A stretch of 64,000 bases of DNA from Ignavibacterium sp037440165. Lineage in GTDB: Bacteria; Bacteroidota; Ignavibacteria; Ignavibacteriales; Ignavibacteriaceae. The stretch spans positions 1 to 64,000 of the forward strand of contig NZ_JBBIUQ010000009.1 of the NCBI RefSeq assembly GCF_037440165.1, given 5' to 3'. The stretch's first letter is position 1; every line of letters begins with the position of its first letter. Position numbers and translations under genes: made by a program. Shown here piece by piece: positions 23,936 to 32,985 of the stretch. The notes beneath the pieces were generated by a model. The model saw only the letters and a program-made list of their open reading frames with translations, searched no databases and was not told the DNA's origin.

Positions 23936-24973
23936 ATGAAAAAAATAATTTTATTTCTATTATTTATTAGTATCAATTTCAACTTTCACGATATCAAAGC
24001 ACAATCAATTCTTGCTGATGATGAACAAAAATATGAACTTATAGGTAACTTCGTTACTGTCAATAATGATACAATAGAAAACTGTAAAATTGGCTTTAGA
24101 ATTTTTGGTAAAGTTAACGTTGATTCTTCCAATGTTATACTTTATTGTACCTGGTTTGGAGGTACTTCTGAAGTAATAGGAAGATTAATTCATAAATATA
24201 GTTTCATTGATACTTCAAAGTATTTCATAATTGCTATTGATGCGCTGGGAAACGGAGTTTCATCTTCTCCTTCAAATTACAGTGGGAATGATTCAGTGTT
24301 TGATAAACTAACGATTAACGATATGGTAAATTCCCAATATAAATTTTTAACTGAAAAATTGGGATATAAAAAAATATTTGCGGTAATCGGTGGATCGATG
24401 GGGAGTATGCAGGCGATTCAGTGGGCTGTAAGTTATCCAGATTTTATGAAAAAAGTAATTGCTTATGTTCCATCACCAAAAGTAACATCATTTGATTTAC
24501 TTTGGATAAATACACAAATAAAGTTGATAGAAACTTTAAAGAGATACAAGGCAACAGGCCGTGAAATTAAAACTCTGAGTGATTTGATGACAGCTTTAAT
24601 CTCAAGAACTCCTGATTATATAAATGAAAATGTTCAGCCAGATAAATTTTCAGAGTATCTAGAATCATTCAATAAAGAACCTGATAAAATCTTTACACTC
24701 GAAAATTATCTTGCACAGATAAAGGCAATTCGTGATTTCGATTTCAGCTCTGATTTTAATAACAATTTCAAGAAAGCTTCTGAACAGATTAAAAGTAAAA
24801 TGTTTCTGATAATTTCAAGAAGAGATATGATTGTCAATCCTAAATCAGCAATGCAGCTTGCTGAATTAACCGGATGCAGAACATTATTCTTAGAAAATAA
24901 CTGCGGACACTTAGCGGTTACTTGCGAGATTGAAAAAGTAAAAAAAGAAATAGCTGATTTTCTGTCTGACTAA
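23936..24973 (+). CDS. Exported alpha/beta hydrolase of the MetX (homoserine acyltransferase) fold
   Basis: This 345-residue protein has a signal peptide (about 1-22, MKKIILFLLFIS... ending IKAQ) and an alpha/beta hydrolase domain. The nucleophile elbow is GGSMGSMQAIQWA, very close to the MetX GGSMGGMQ motif. The acid is likely Asp in RRDMIVNP and the base His in NCGHLAV. MetX enzymes are cytosolic, so an exported member probably acts as an esterase or acyltransferase on another substrate. AAGGAG precedes the ATG. It lies alone between the tRNA terminator and a convergent pseudogene. Confidence 0.8.
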   Translation: MKKIILFLLFISINFNFHDIKAQSILADDEQKYELIGNFVTVNNDTIENCKIGFRIFGKVNVDSSNVILYCTWFGGTSEVIGRLIHKYSFIDTSKYFIIAIDALGNGVSSSPSNYSGNDSVFDKLTINDMVNSQYKFLTEKLGYKKIFAVIGGSMGSMQAIQWAVSYPDFMKKVIAYVPSPKVTSFDLLWINTQIKLIETLKRYKATGREIKTLSDLMTALISRTPDYINENVQPDKFSEYLESFNKEPDKIFTLENYLAQIKAIRDFDFSSDFNNNFKKASEQIKSKMFLIISRRDMIVNPKSAMQLAELTGCRTLFLENNCGHLAVTCEIEKVKKEIADFLSD

Positions 24974-25005
24974 TTCGTTGGATATTTTCCTATCATTCTA
25001 TTTAT

Positions 25006-25425
25006 CTATCTGTGGAATGAATGAATAGATTTTACTGGCTCAGCGAACATTAAGATACATTCACCTGCGATTACATTCATTCCATTTTCAATACAATAAT
25101 CTATTGCTGCTTTCGATTCCGAACCTTACTGCATCCAAATATCTTTTATTCTGAGTTCATTCGCCTCAGTAATAACTTTTTCTGTTTCGACTGACGGCAC
25201 AACTGTTACAACAGCATCGATTTTTTCTGGCATCAGAGTAAGCGATTTGTAAAGTTTTTCATTCTCATAAATACCTCCATTTATATTCACACCAAATACA
25301 TTAAATTCATTTTTCTTTAGATGCGAAAACACTGCTGTACCAAAGCCTTTTCCTTTTGAGGAAACTTCGACTACTGCGATATTTTTCTTAGATAGAAAAC
25401 TATCAATTGATATTTTTGAATTCAT
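25006..25425 (-). pseudogene. CoA-binding-domain protein gene interrupted by an in-frame TAA
   Basis: The frame opens at 25425 and encodes a CoA-binding (Rossmann, YccU-like) domain, with SKGKGFGTAVFSHLKK and a homologous end. It is cut at codon 100 by TAA (25126-25128) right after IWMQ. The same frame continues with GSESKAAIDYCIENGMNVIA, then GECILMFAEP, and stops with TAG at 25006, which is exactly the expected C-terminal half of the family. A single CAA-to-TAA change would explain it. The nucleotide-binding loop also reads AVVEVSSKG where a Gly is usual before VSS. Recoding or a sequencing error cannot be excluded. Confidence 0.82.
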
Positions 25426-25520
25426 AATAATTCTTTCGTTTTACACTTAAAACTTACATAATTACTTCATTAAATCTTTTTATTGAAATAAATACATTTC
25501 ATAAAATTTTCACTTATAGT

Positions 25521-25528
25521 TAACTTTG
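25521..25528 (+). promoter_or_regulatory. Candidate -7 box of purF
   Basis: TAACTTTG matches TAnnTTTG and lies 37 bases upstream of the purF ATG in a 140-base gap that otherwise shows nothing. No -33 TTG is evident at the usual spacing. Confidence 0.4.
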
Positions 25529-25565
25529 CTCGCAAATATTATCAAACTTTAACTCAGAGTTTTTA

Positions 25566-27047
25566 ATGTTATACGAATACGATAAACCTATTTCTTATTG
25601 TGGAATATTTGGAATTTATGGATATCCAAATGCATCACTACAAACCTATTATGGATTACATGCGCTTCAACATCGCGGACAGGAAGCTTGCGGTATTGTG
25701 ACACGATCTTTTGATGGTGATGAAAGAGCACATTTCAATATTGTTAAAGGCGAAGGTTTAGTCTCTGAGGTGTTTGATGATTCAGAATCTTTAAACTCGT
25801 TACTCATAGGTGATTCAGCTATTGGACATAACAGATACTCAACAACCGGTGCTTCAAAATCAAGAAAAAATATTCAACCATTTATGGTTAATTACCGTCT
25901 TGGAAATCTTGCTATTGCACACAATGGTAATCTGACAAACGCCAAAGTGTTGAGAGAAGAGTTAGTAAACGAAGGAGCTATCTTTCAAACTACCAGCGAC
26001 ACTGAAGTTATACTTCACCTTATTGCAAGAAGTAAACTTGATGATCAGATAGATCAGATTTTAGAAGCACTTAACAGAATTGAAGGTGCTTATTGTCTTG
26101 TAATTCTTACTGATGACAAACTTATCGCAGCACGAGATCCACTTGGTTTCAGACCTCTTTCGCTTGGTAAACTTGATAATTCATTTTTGGTCGCTTCAGA
26201 AACTTGTGCTTTTGACATTCAGTCAGCAGAATTCCTGCGCGAAGTCGAACCAGGTGAACTTATTGTGATTGATGATGATGCTATCAGAACGGGGAATATC
26301 AAGTCAATCAGAATAAACGGAAATCCTGAACCCACAAAGCATTGTGTTTTCGAATATATATATTTCTCAAGACCCGATAGCTTTATTTTCGGTCATAATG
26401 TTGATAAAATGAGAAGAAGATTAGGTAAAGAGCTTGCTCGCAAACATCCTGTAGTTGATCCTGACGGAGAAAGAGTCTATGTAATAAGTGTTCCTGATAG
26501 TTCCAACACAACTGCATTAGGTTATGCAAGAGAACTTGAAAAACAGGGAATTGATGCACGACTTGAAATAGGATTAATTCGTAGTCATTATATCGGAAGA
26601 ACTTTTATTCAACCGGGGCAAAGCAATCGGGAAATTGGTGTTAAAATAAAATTTAATATTGTTAAAGGCGTGCTGGAAGGAAGAACTATCGTAGTTGTTG
26701 ATGATTCTATTGTGCGTGGTACAACATCAAAACAACTTGTTCATTTATTGAAAGAAGCAAATCCAAAAGCAATCCATCTAAGAATTTCATCACCTCCAAT
26801 TAAGTTTCCTTGTTTTTATGGAATGGATTTTCCAAGCAAGGAAGAATTAATTGCACACAGATTAGAAGGAAATATTGAAGTGATAAAAGATTACCTTGAA
26901 GTTGATAGCCTCGAGTATTTAACTATCGATGAGATGTTGGAAGCAGTTTCAGAAGCTGGTAAAGAGAATTTCTGTACTGCCTGTTTTTCAGGAAAATATC
27001 CAACAAATGTTGATTTAAACTTCAAGAAGGAAATCTATGAAATTTAA
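25566..27047 (+). CDS. purF: Amidophosphoribosyltransferase
   Basis: This 493-residue enzyme catalyses the first step of purine synthesis, PRPP plus glutamine to phosphoribosylamine. It has a short propeptide before the Ntn nucleophile Cys12 (SYCGIFGIYG), the glutaminase segments HALQHRGQEACG and IGHNRYSTTG, and the PRPP-binding VVVDDSIVRGTTS. Cys residues in KHCVFEYIYF, FPCFYGMDF and CTACFSG match the [4Fe-4S] ligands of the Bacillus-type enzyme. Its last codons overlap the next gene by 11 bases. Confidence 0.96.
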   Translation: MLYEYDKPISYCGIFGIYGYPNASLQTYYGLHALQHRGQEACGIVTRSFDGDERAHFNIVKGEGLVSEVFDDSESLNSLLIGDSAIGHNRYSTTGASKSRKNIQPFMVNYRLGNLAIAHNGNLTNAKVLREELVNEGAIFQTTSDTEVILHLIARSKLDDQIDQILEALNRIEGAYCLVILTDDKLIAARDPLGFRPLSLGKLDNSFLVASETCAFDIQSAEFLREVEPGELIVIDDDAIRTGNIKSIRINGNPEPTKHCVFEYIYFSRPDSFIFGHNVDKMRRRLGKELARKHPVVDPDGERVYVISVPDSSNTTALGYARELEKQGIDARLEIGLIRSHYIGRTFIQPGQSNREIGVKIKFNIVKGVLEGRTIVVVDDSIVRGTTSKQLVHLLKEANPKAIHLRISSPPIKFPCFYGMDFPSKEELIAHRLEGNIEVIKDYLEVDSLEYLTIDEMLEAVSEAGKENFCTACFSGKYPTNVDLNFKKEIYEI

Positions 27048-30000
27048 TCTCATCCTTTCAACTCTTTTCATATTTAATATTTCTTTGCTCTCACAAACGA
27101 CATTTTTTATAAAATACAAAAGCACGGTACCTTTAATCCTAATTGAACAAAAAATCATTGAAAAGAAAATTAGTAACACACTTGAGGACCGACCTGTAGC
27201 TATGCCTGAATTTAGTGTTAATTATTTTGCTGGTGGATTGGCTAAAAATGATGAAGTACTTGGAAGAATCATAACTATTCATTTCGCAGAAAAAGTTGAC
27301 AATAATTATTTATCTAATTTATTAAATCAGGACCCGGAAATTGAATACACACAGGTATCAAATACATATCAGATAGATGCCATTCCCAATGATTCACTTG
27401 TCTCTCAGCAATGGTCATTACAAAAAATAAAAGCATTTGATGCGTGGGATATAACAACTGGCTCTGATACAGTTCTTCTTGCTGTTATTGATACCGGTAT
27501 TGATTATAAACACCCTGATTTGAAAAATAAAATTTACTTGAACACTGGTGAATTAGGAAACGATATAAACGATAATGATAAAAGATTTAATGGCATTGAC
27601 GATGATGAAAATGGATTCGTAGATGATTATATGGGTTGGGATTTTACAGACAGAGTAGGCTTTCCTTTTGATTCAACTGGTGGTGATTATTTAAATTGGG
27701 ATAATGATCCGAATGATGATCAGGGACACGGAACCTTTATCGCAGGTATTACTGCTGCTGAGACAAATAACATCACAGGAATAGCCGGGACAGCACCAAA
27801 AATTAAAATTTTGAATCTTCGAGCTTTTGATCCTGGTGGTTATGGCGAGGAAGATGATGTTGCCGCTGCCATTTTGTATGCAGTTCAAATGAAAGCAAAA
27901 GTAATTAATATGAGTTTTGGTGATAATTCATTTTCCTTAGTGCTTCGGGATGTAATAAGATATGCATATTCTCAAAATGTAGTTCTTGTTGCAAGCGCAG
28001 GAAATTCCGGTTCAAATCTTCCGCACTATCCTTCAGGTTATGCAGAAGTAATTTGTGTTGGCAATTCAACCATTGATGATGCGGTTGCACCATCATCGAA
28101 TTGGGGTTCTACAATTGATTTAGTAGCACCAGGAACAAATGTTATCACTACATCAAGAAATTCAGGTTATTCATCAATTAATGGAACATCTGCATCAGCG
28201 CCATTTGTCTCAGCCACAGCAGCTTTAATATTATCTCAACAGAATTTTTCCAATGATGAAGTTAAGCAAATCCTAAAATCAACTTCCGATGATATTGGCG
28301 AAACCGGCTGGGATTTGAGAAGTGGTGCTGGACGATTAAATGTTGAGAGAGCTTTGCGCGTTCTCGCTCCATCAATCGTTAAATTTAATCACCCAACTAT
28401 GGATTTTGCAACTTCAGGTAATAATCTTTTAATTGATGCTACTATCCTGTCAGCTTACTTCCAGTCTTTTAAACTTCAACTGGGCACTGGTTATATTCCA
28501 ACAAATTGGCAGTCATTAATTGAAGATGGTAAAAATCAATTCAATCATCAAAACATATATAATCTTGATTTATCAAATCTGCAGGACACGGTTTATACAC
28601 TTCGACTATTAGTCTTTCAAAATAATGGACGGACTTTAGAAGAACGTGTAAATTTTTATATCGATAGAACAGCTCCGCAGACTGAGTTAGTTTCTTTAGG
28701 ACCGATGTATTATGGAGATAAGCTTACAATTATGTCTGCAGTATACACTGATGAACCGAGTCTTGTCAGACTTTATTATAAGAAGCAGGGGGAATCATCC
28801 TATAATTTCATAACCTTAGATGGGTTCACAACAAACAATCAGTTTGTAAAGCAGCTGCATTATGGGTTTATTCCAAAAGATCTAATAGAACAAAATTCAG
28901 TTTATAATATTTTTTTAGAGGCTGAGAATTTGGTTGGACTCAAAACAATTATTAAATATAATGGTGCTGATTTTAATATATCTACAGAAAACTTGACACG
29001 ACTTGTTGAAGTAAAAAAGATGCCTTTTTCTTTGCCTGCAGGATCACCTTATCAAAGTGTAATAAATTTAACAACTGAGTCCAATGGTGAAGTAGTCGTC
29101 CGAACCAATTCGAATTCCAGGAATTCGACAATCTTTTCTTTTACGAACGGTGAATTTGCTTTAAAGGATTCAATAAGTGACCGCTTTGTAAAAGACCATG
29201 GAGATTTTAACCGAAACGGTTTATCAGATCTTCTTACCTTTTTTGTCCGTGATGGATTTATGATGGAACAGAATTCACAGAACAGTACAAAATTTAGTAC
29301 AAAGTTTTCCAAAACCGGAGGAGATTTTTGGCCAATTCTTGCAAAGGACATTGATAATGATAATAAAACTGAGGTACTTGTTATTAAAAATGACAGTACC
29401 ATTGGTGTTTGGGAATCTGACCAGAGCTTAAACCTAACTGAAAAAACTACAATAAAAAATTTTACACAGAAAAAATTTGGTAACAATGTTCTAGATTTTC
29501 CAAATGCTGTTATATGTGATTCCAATGGAGATGGATTATTGGAACTATGGTTTGTTGATAATGATGGTGATATTTTCAGTTTCAGAATTACAGGCGACAA
29601 TAATTTTAGTCCTGATGTGGTTATTCCTACTGAATTTATTGGTTCAAACGCATATTTAACTGCCGGTGATTTTAACTTTGATGGTATTGATGATATCGCA
29701 GTGCTTCTTCATTCAATTGAGCCTCTGGACATAGCTCCGTTTTACAGGTTAATCATATTTACCTTAGCTGCAAATAATTTTAATGTGATTTATGATTTCC
29801 CATTTATTGATCCGACGACAGAATTTAACAACTCTTTCAGGCGTGCAGAAAATTCTCTGCGATTTGTTGATATTGATAGCGATGGAGTTCGCGAACTTAT
29901 TCTCTTTACTTTTCCGTATGCTTACATATTTAAGTATTCAGCGGAAGGGACAAAGTTAATTGCTTATTTTGAAAATATTAATTCAAATTCTATTCTCGTA

Positions 30001-31239
30001 AGTGATTTCAATAATAATTTCATCCCTGAAATTGCATTCCCAAACTCTTCCAGCATAGATTTTTATGAATTTGGAAACAGCTTTAAAACACCAACGCCAT
30101 TTAATTTTGATGCATACAGCATCAGTGCAAATTCAGTAAAATTATCGTGGTTATCAGAAGCTGAAAGATATCTGATTTATCGAGGTGATAGTGCAGACAG
30201 TCTTATTTTAATCGATTCAGTAACAATAAATTCATTTTGGGATTATAATGTTTTGAGCGGAAGAGATTATTACTATGCAGTGCAAGCTTTCGATGGCACT
30301 AAACCAGATCCTTATTCAGCAATTACAAATGCTGTAAAAGTATTTGTACACAATCCGGCACAAATGACAGAAGTTAATGTTAAAAGTTCACGCAATTTGA
30401 TGGTAAAGTTTAATGAGAGAATAAAAACCACAATTGAAAATCTTCAGTCGTTTGAAATAATAAATTTTGGTTATCCAACTTCAATTTCACCAGCAGATCA
30501 GTATTCTTATCTGCTATCATTCAAAAGCGACATTCCTCAGGGAACTCATAATCTTGTGGTTAAAAATCTTCGCGACTTTTACAATTCTCCAATTATCACT
30601 GATACATTGAATTTCACTGTTCATTATGAAATTCTTCAGGGAGAATTTTACATAACTAATTCTCAAATAATTGGACCTTATCAGATTAGTTTATCCTTTA
30701 ATTTACCTGTTGATGAAATTTCAGCAAGTGATAAAAATAATTATATATTTTCGCCGGCAAATCAGTTAAATACAATTACAGTAATAGATAAAACTGTTTT
30801 ATTAGATTTAACTGGCAATAAACCAGTTGGTTCAGTAGGGAAGGAGTATGTGTTAAGATTAAACAACATAAAATCCTCTTCATCTTCAGGTTATATTCCA
30901 ATAAAATCTGGAGCGGGCAGTTACATTGTGCTTACCGGTAATGCCGCAGATTTGTCCGATGTTTATGTTTATCCAAACCCTGTCAAATTTGGAGAAGGAA
31001 ATTCACGATTAACATTTGCTAATCTTACCCGAAGAGTAAAAATTAATATACTCTCACTAAGAGGCAATCAAATTAAAGAAATAATCGCAAATACTGATAA
31101 CGGTGGAGTTGAATACGATCTTACTGATGATAAAGGAGATAAATTGCCTTCTGGAGTGTATTTATATAGAATCGTTAGTCTTGATGATACTCAAAACGAA
31201 ACTCAGGAAATTTTTGGTAAATTTGCAGTGATAAGATGA
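27037..31239 (+). CDS. Secreted S8 subtilisin-like protease with T9SS C-terminal sorting domain
   Basis: This 1400-residue exported protein has a signal peptide (1-20, ending SLLSQ), an inhibitor-like propeptide (about 21-115) and an S8 catalytic domain (about 125-445) with Asp152 (AVIDTGIDYKHPDL), His231 (GHGTFIAG), Asn322 (SAGNSG) and Ser384 (GTSASAPF). There follow beta-rich regions, FG-GAP/VCBS-like repeats (DFNRNGLSDLL, DIDNDNKTEVL, DSNGDGLLELW, DFNFDGIDDIA), a fibronectin-III-like part, and a type A sorting domain at the end (VYVYPNPV...LPSGVYLYRI). All catalytic residues are intact, so it should be active at the cell surface or outside. It overlaps purF by 11 bases and pgsA by 4. Confidence 0.92.
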   Translation: MKFNLILSTLFIFNISLLSQTTFFIKYKSTVPLILIEQKIIEKKISNTLEDRPVAMPEFSVNYFAGGLAKNDEVLGRIITIHFAEKVDNNYLSNLLNQDPEIEYTQVSNTYQIDAIPNDSLVSQQWSLQKIKAFDAWDITTGSDTVLLAVIDTGIDYKHPDLKNKIYLNTGELGNDINDNDKRFNGIDDDENGFVDDYMGWDFTDRVGFPFDSTGGDYLNWDNDPNDDQGHGTFIAGITAAETNNITGIAGTAPKIKILNLRAFDPGGYGEEDDVAAAILYAVQMKAKVINMSFGDNSFSLVLRDVIRYAYSQNVVLVASAGNSGSNLPHYPSGYAEVICVGNSTIDDAVAPSSNWGSTIDLVAPGTNVITTSRNSGYSSINGTSASAPFVSATAALILSQQNFSNDEVKQILKSTSDDIGETGWDLRSGAGRLNVERALRVLAPSIVKFNHPTMDFATSGNNLLIDATILSAYFQSFKLQLGTGYIPTNWQSLIEDGKNQFNHQNIYNLDLSNLQDTVYTLRLLVFQNNGRTLEERVNFYIDRTAPQTELVSLGPMYYGDKLTIMSAVYTDEPSLVRLYYKKQGESSYNFITLDGFTTNNQFVKQLHYGFIPKDLIEQNSVYNIFLEAENLVGLKTIIKYNGADFNISTENLTRLVEVKKMPFSLPAGSPYQSVINLTTESNGEVVVRTNSNSRNSTIFSFTNGEFALKDSISDRFVKDHGDFNRNGLSDLLTFFVRDGFMMEQNSQNSTKFSTKFSKTGGDFWPILAKDIDNDNKTEVLVIKNDSTIGVWESDQSLNLTEKTTIKNFTQKKFGNNVLDFPNAVICDSNGDGLLELWFVDNDGDIFSFRITGDNNFSPDVVIPTEFIGSNAYLTAGDFNFDGIDDIAVLLHSIEPLDIAPFYRLIIFTLAANNFNVIYDFPFIDPTTEFNNSFRRAENSLRFVDIDSDGVRELILFTFPYAYIFKYSAEGTKLIAYFENINSNSILVSDFNNNFIPEIAFPNSSSIDFYEFGNSFKTPTPFNFDAYSISANSVKLSWLSEAERYLIYRGDSADSLILIDSVTINSFWDYNVLSGRDYYYAVQAFDGTKPDPYSAITNAVKVFVHNPAQMTEVNVKSSRNLMVKFNERIKTTIENLQSFEIINFGYPTSISPADQYSYLLSFKSDIPQGTHNLVVKNLRDFYNSPIITDTLNFTVHYEILQGEFYITNSQIIGPYQISLSFNLPVDEISASDKNNYIFSPANQLNTITVIDKTVLLDLTGNKPVGSVGKEYVLRLNNIKSSSSSGYIPIKSGAGSYIVLTGNAADLSDVYVYPNPVKFGEGNSRLTFANLTRRVKINILSLRGNQIKEIIANTDNGGVEYDLTDDKGDKLPSGVYLYRIVSLDDTQNETQEIFGKFAVIR

Positions 31240-31805
31240 AAATCAGTAGTAAAGAATTTTTAACCGTCTCAAACCTTCTGTCGTTGCTAAGATTGTTGTT
31301 AGCAATACCACTTTGGCTTCTGTTCGATAATTACTTCACAGATTCGTCTGTAAAATACTGGCTTTTTGCTCTGTGCTTATTTGCTGCAGTAACTGATATT
31401 CTAGATGGATATTTAGCAAGAAAATTTAATCAGGTTACAGAAGCAGGCAAAATAATTGACCCAATAGCCGATAAAGTTGCAATGGCTGTTGTAGTAATAA
31501 GATTGGCTATGTATAACGAACTGCCGCTTTACTATCTGCTGATGATTATTATTCGTGATATGCTGATATTTTTAGGAGGAATTTATGTCACAAGCAAAAT
31601 TGGTAAAGTATTACCTTCTAATATCTTAGGAAAAGCAACTGTACTTATTGTTGGTATAGTGTTACTATTAACTTTATTGCAAATTGAAAAATCATCATTT
31701 CTTTATACTTCATTATTTTACTTCAGCATCTTTATGATAATTATTTCATTCTTGGCTTATGTTTACCGTGCTGTTGAATATCTTAAGAGGAAAACGATTG
31801 TATGA
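31236..31805 (+). CDS. pgsA: CDP-diacylglycerol-glycerol-3-phosphate 3-phosphatidyltransferase
   Basis: This 189-residue membrane enzyme makes phosphatidylglycerol phosphate. The CDP-alcohol phosphotransferase motif is complete: DG-x2-AR-x8-G-x3-D-x3-D in DGYLARKFNQVTEAGK then IIDPIAD (residues about 52-74). Four to five hydrophobic helices are visible. The start overlaps the protease stop by ATGA, and its own end overlaps ftsY by 4 bases. Other CDP-alcohol transferases share the motif, but size and context favour PgsA. Confidence 0.9.
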   Translation: MKISSKEFLTVSNLLSLLRLLLAIPLWLLFDNYFTDSSVKYWLFALCLFAAVTDILDGYLARKFNQVTEAGKIIDPIADKVAMAVVVIRLAMYNELPLYYLLMIIIRDMLIFLGGIYVTSKIGKVLPSNILGKATVLIVGIVLLLTLLQIEKSSFLYTSLFYFSIFMIIISFLAYVYRAVEYLKRKTIV

Positions 31806-32737
31806 GTCTGTTCAAGAACTTTAGTTTAGATAAAATAAAAAACGGACTCACTAAAACCAGGAATAAGATCGTCCAATCAATTTCAGAAACATTAACCGGT
31901 AAAGCACAGATTGATGATAAAACTCTTGATACGATCGAAGAGATTCTAATTACTTCAGATACGGGTGTGGAAACTGCCGAGATGGTAATTGAAAATGTCC
32001 GCAAGGCATTGAAAAGTGAAAAAGATCGTTCAGTTGAAAATGTCCTTGAATTGATTAAAAGGGAGCTGTCTAACTTATTACCTGATGTCAAAATTAATTC
32101 CAATTACCCAAAACCTTTTATCATTTTAATTGTTGGTGTAAATGGAGTTGGCAAAACTACAACGATTGGAAAACTTGCCCACAACTACAAAAATCTTGGA
32201 TATAAAGTTGTAGTGGGAGCAGCTGATACCTTTCGTGCTGCAGCGAACGATCAACTTGAAATTTGGGCAAAAAGAGCTGGGGTTGAAATAATTAGCAGTC
32301 AAAAAGGAAATGATCCTTCGTCAATTGCATTTGAAACTGTTAAAAAAGCTTTTGAAGAAAATTATGATATAGTTTTAATTGATACAGCAGGTCGTCTTCA
32401 CAATAAAACCAATTTGATGAATGAGTTGTCTAAAATAAAAAAAGTAATTCAAAAGTTTTCTGCTGACGCTCCGCAAGAAACTTTGTTAGTTTTAGATGGC
32501 ACAACCGGACAGAATGCTGTTATTCAAGCTACTGAGTTTTCAAAGGTAATAGATTTAACAGGTTTAGTCATTACAAAATTAGATGGAACTGCAAAAGGCG
32601 GAGTTGTTTTTCAAATAAGTAAAAAATTAAAAATTCCGATTAGATTTATTGGTGTGGGTGAGGGAATTGAGGATTTGCAGGAATTTGAGAAAGAAACTTT
32701 TATTACAGCCCTTTTTGACATAAAGCAAGGAGTATAA
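31802..32737 (+). CDS. ftsY: Signal recognition particle receptor FtsY
   Basis: This 311-residue SRP GTPase receives ribosome-nascent chain complexes at the inner membrane. It has the NG domain with GVNGVGKTTTIGKLA (G1), DTFRAAA, DTAGR (G3), TKLDGTAKGG (G4) and a final GVGEGIEDLQEF. The acidic A domain of E. coli FtsY is absent, so it is a short form with an amphipathic N-terminal helix (KNFSLDKIKNGLTKTRNKIV). It is coupled to pgsA by an ATGA overlap. Confidence 0.96.
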   Translation: MSLFKNFSLDKIKNGLTKTRNKIVQSISETLTGKAQIDDKTLDTIEEILITSDTGVETAEMVIENVRKALKSEKDRSVENVLELIKRELSNLLPDVKINSNYPKPFIILIVGVNGVGKTTTIGKLAHNYKNLGYKVVVGAADTFRAAANDQLEIWAKRAGVEIISSQKGNDPSSIAFETVKKAFEENYDIVLIDTAGRLHNKTNLMNELSKIKKVIQKFSADAPQETLLVLDGTTGQNAVIQATEFSKVIDLTGLVITKLDGTAKGGVVFQISKKLKIPIRFIGVGEGIEDLQEFEKETFITALFDIKQGV

Positions 32738-32739
32738 AA

Positions 32740-32946
32740 ATGTTTATGAAAAAGCCACAATATCGCCGCTTTGATTACACACCGCGCTTCTATAAACCAG
32801 AAATGGATGAAGAAGAACGCAGAAAAAGAAAACTTGGCTTCAGGACTTCGAGGCATTATAAAAATCGTAAGGCAACTAACCCCGTACTTTGGTTAGTGCT
32901 GATTATCCTTATAATCTTTATTCTAATTAAGTTTGGACACTTTTAG
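32740..32946 (+). CDS. Small basic protein with a C-terminal membrane helix
   Basis: This 68-residue protein has an Arg/Lys/Tyr-rich N-terminus (KKPQYRRFDYTPRFYKP, EEERRKRKLGF) and one hydrophobic helix (about 46-64, NPVLWLVLIILIIFILI). It starts 2 bases after ftsY; a second ATG at 32746 is also possible. I know no family function. Position and topology suggest a tail-anchored partner of the membrane or translocation machinery, which is speculation. Confidence 0.62.
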   Translation: MFMKKPQYRRFDYTPRFYKPEMDEEERRKRKLGFRTSRHYKNRKATNPVLWLVLIILIIFILIKFGHF

Positions 32947-32981
32947 CCGAATATATAAGTTTACATAATATATATTATCGG
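32947..32981. terminator. AT-rich imperfect hairpin between convergent operons
   Basis: CCGA-ATATATA can pair with TATATATTATCGG across a short loop (32947-32981), leaving a 2-base bulge. It fills the gap between the convergent ftsY and ClC operons. There is no U-run on either side, so terminator function is doubtful. Confidence 0.25.
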
Positions 32982-32985
32982 ACAA

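Noticed and set aside
25126..25425. The 99-codon CoA-binding frame taken as an intact short gene
   Set aside because: The continuation of the same domain in frame after the TAA shows that it is the front part of a broken 139-codon gene.
29052..29600. A 182-codon minus-strand frame inside the subtilase gene
   Set aside because: It is antisense to well-conserved FG-GAP-like repeats, is Ser/Phe-rich and has no start signals.
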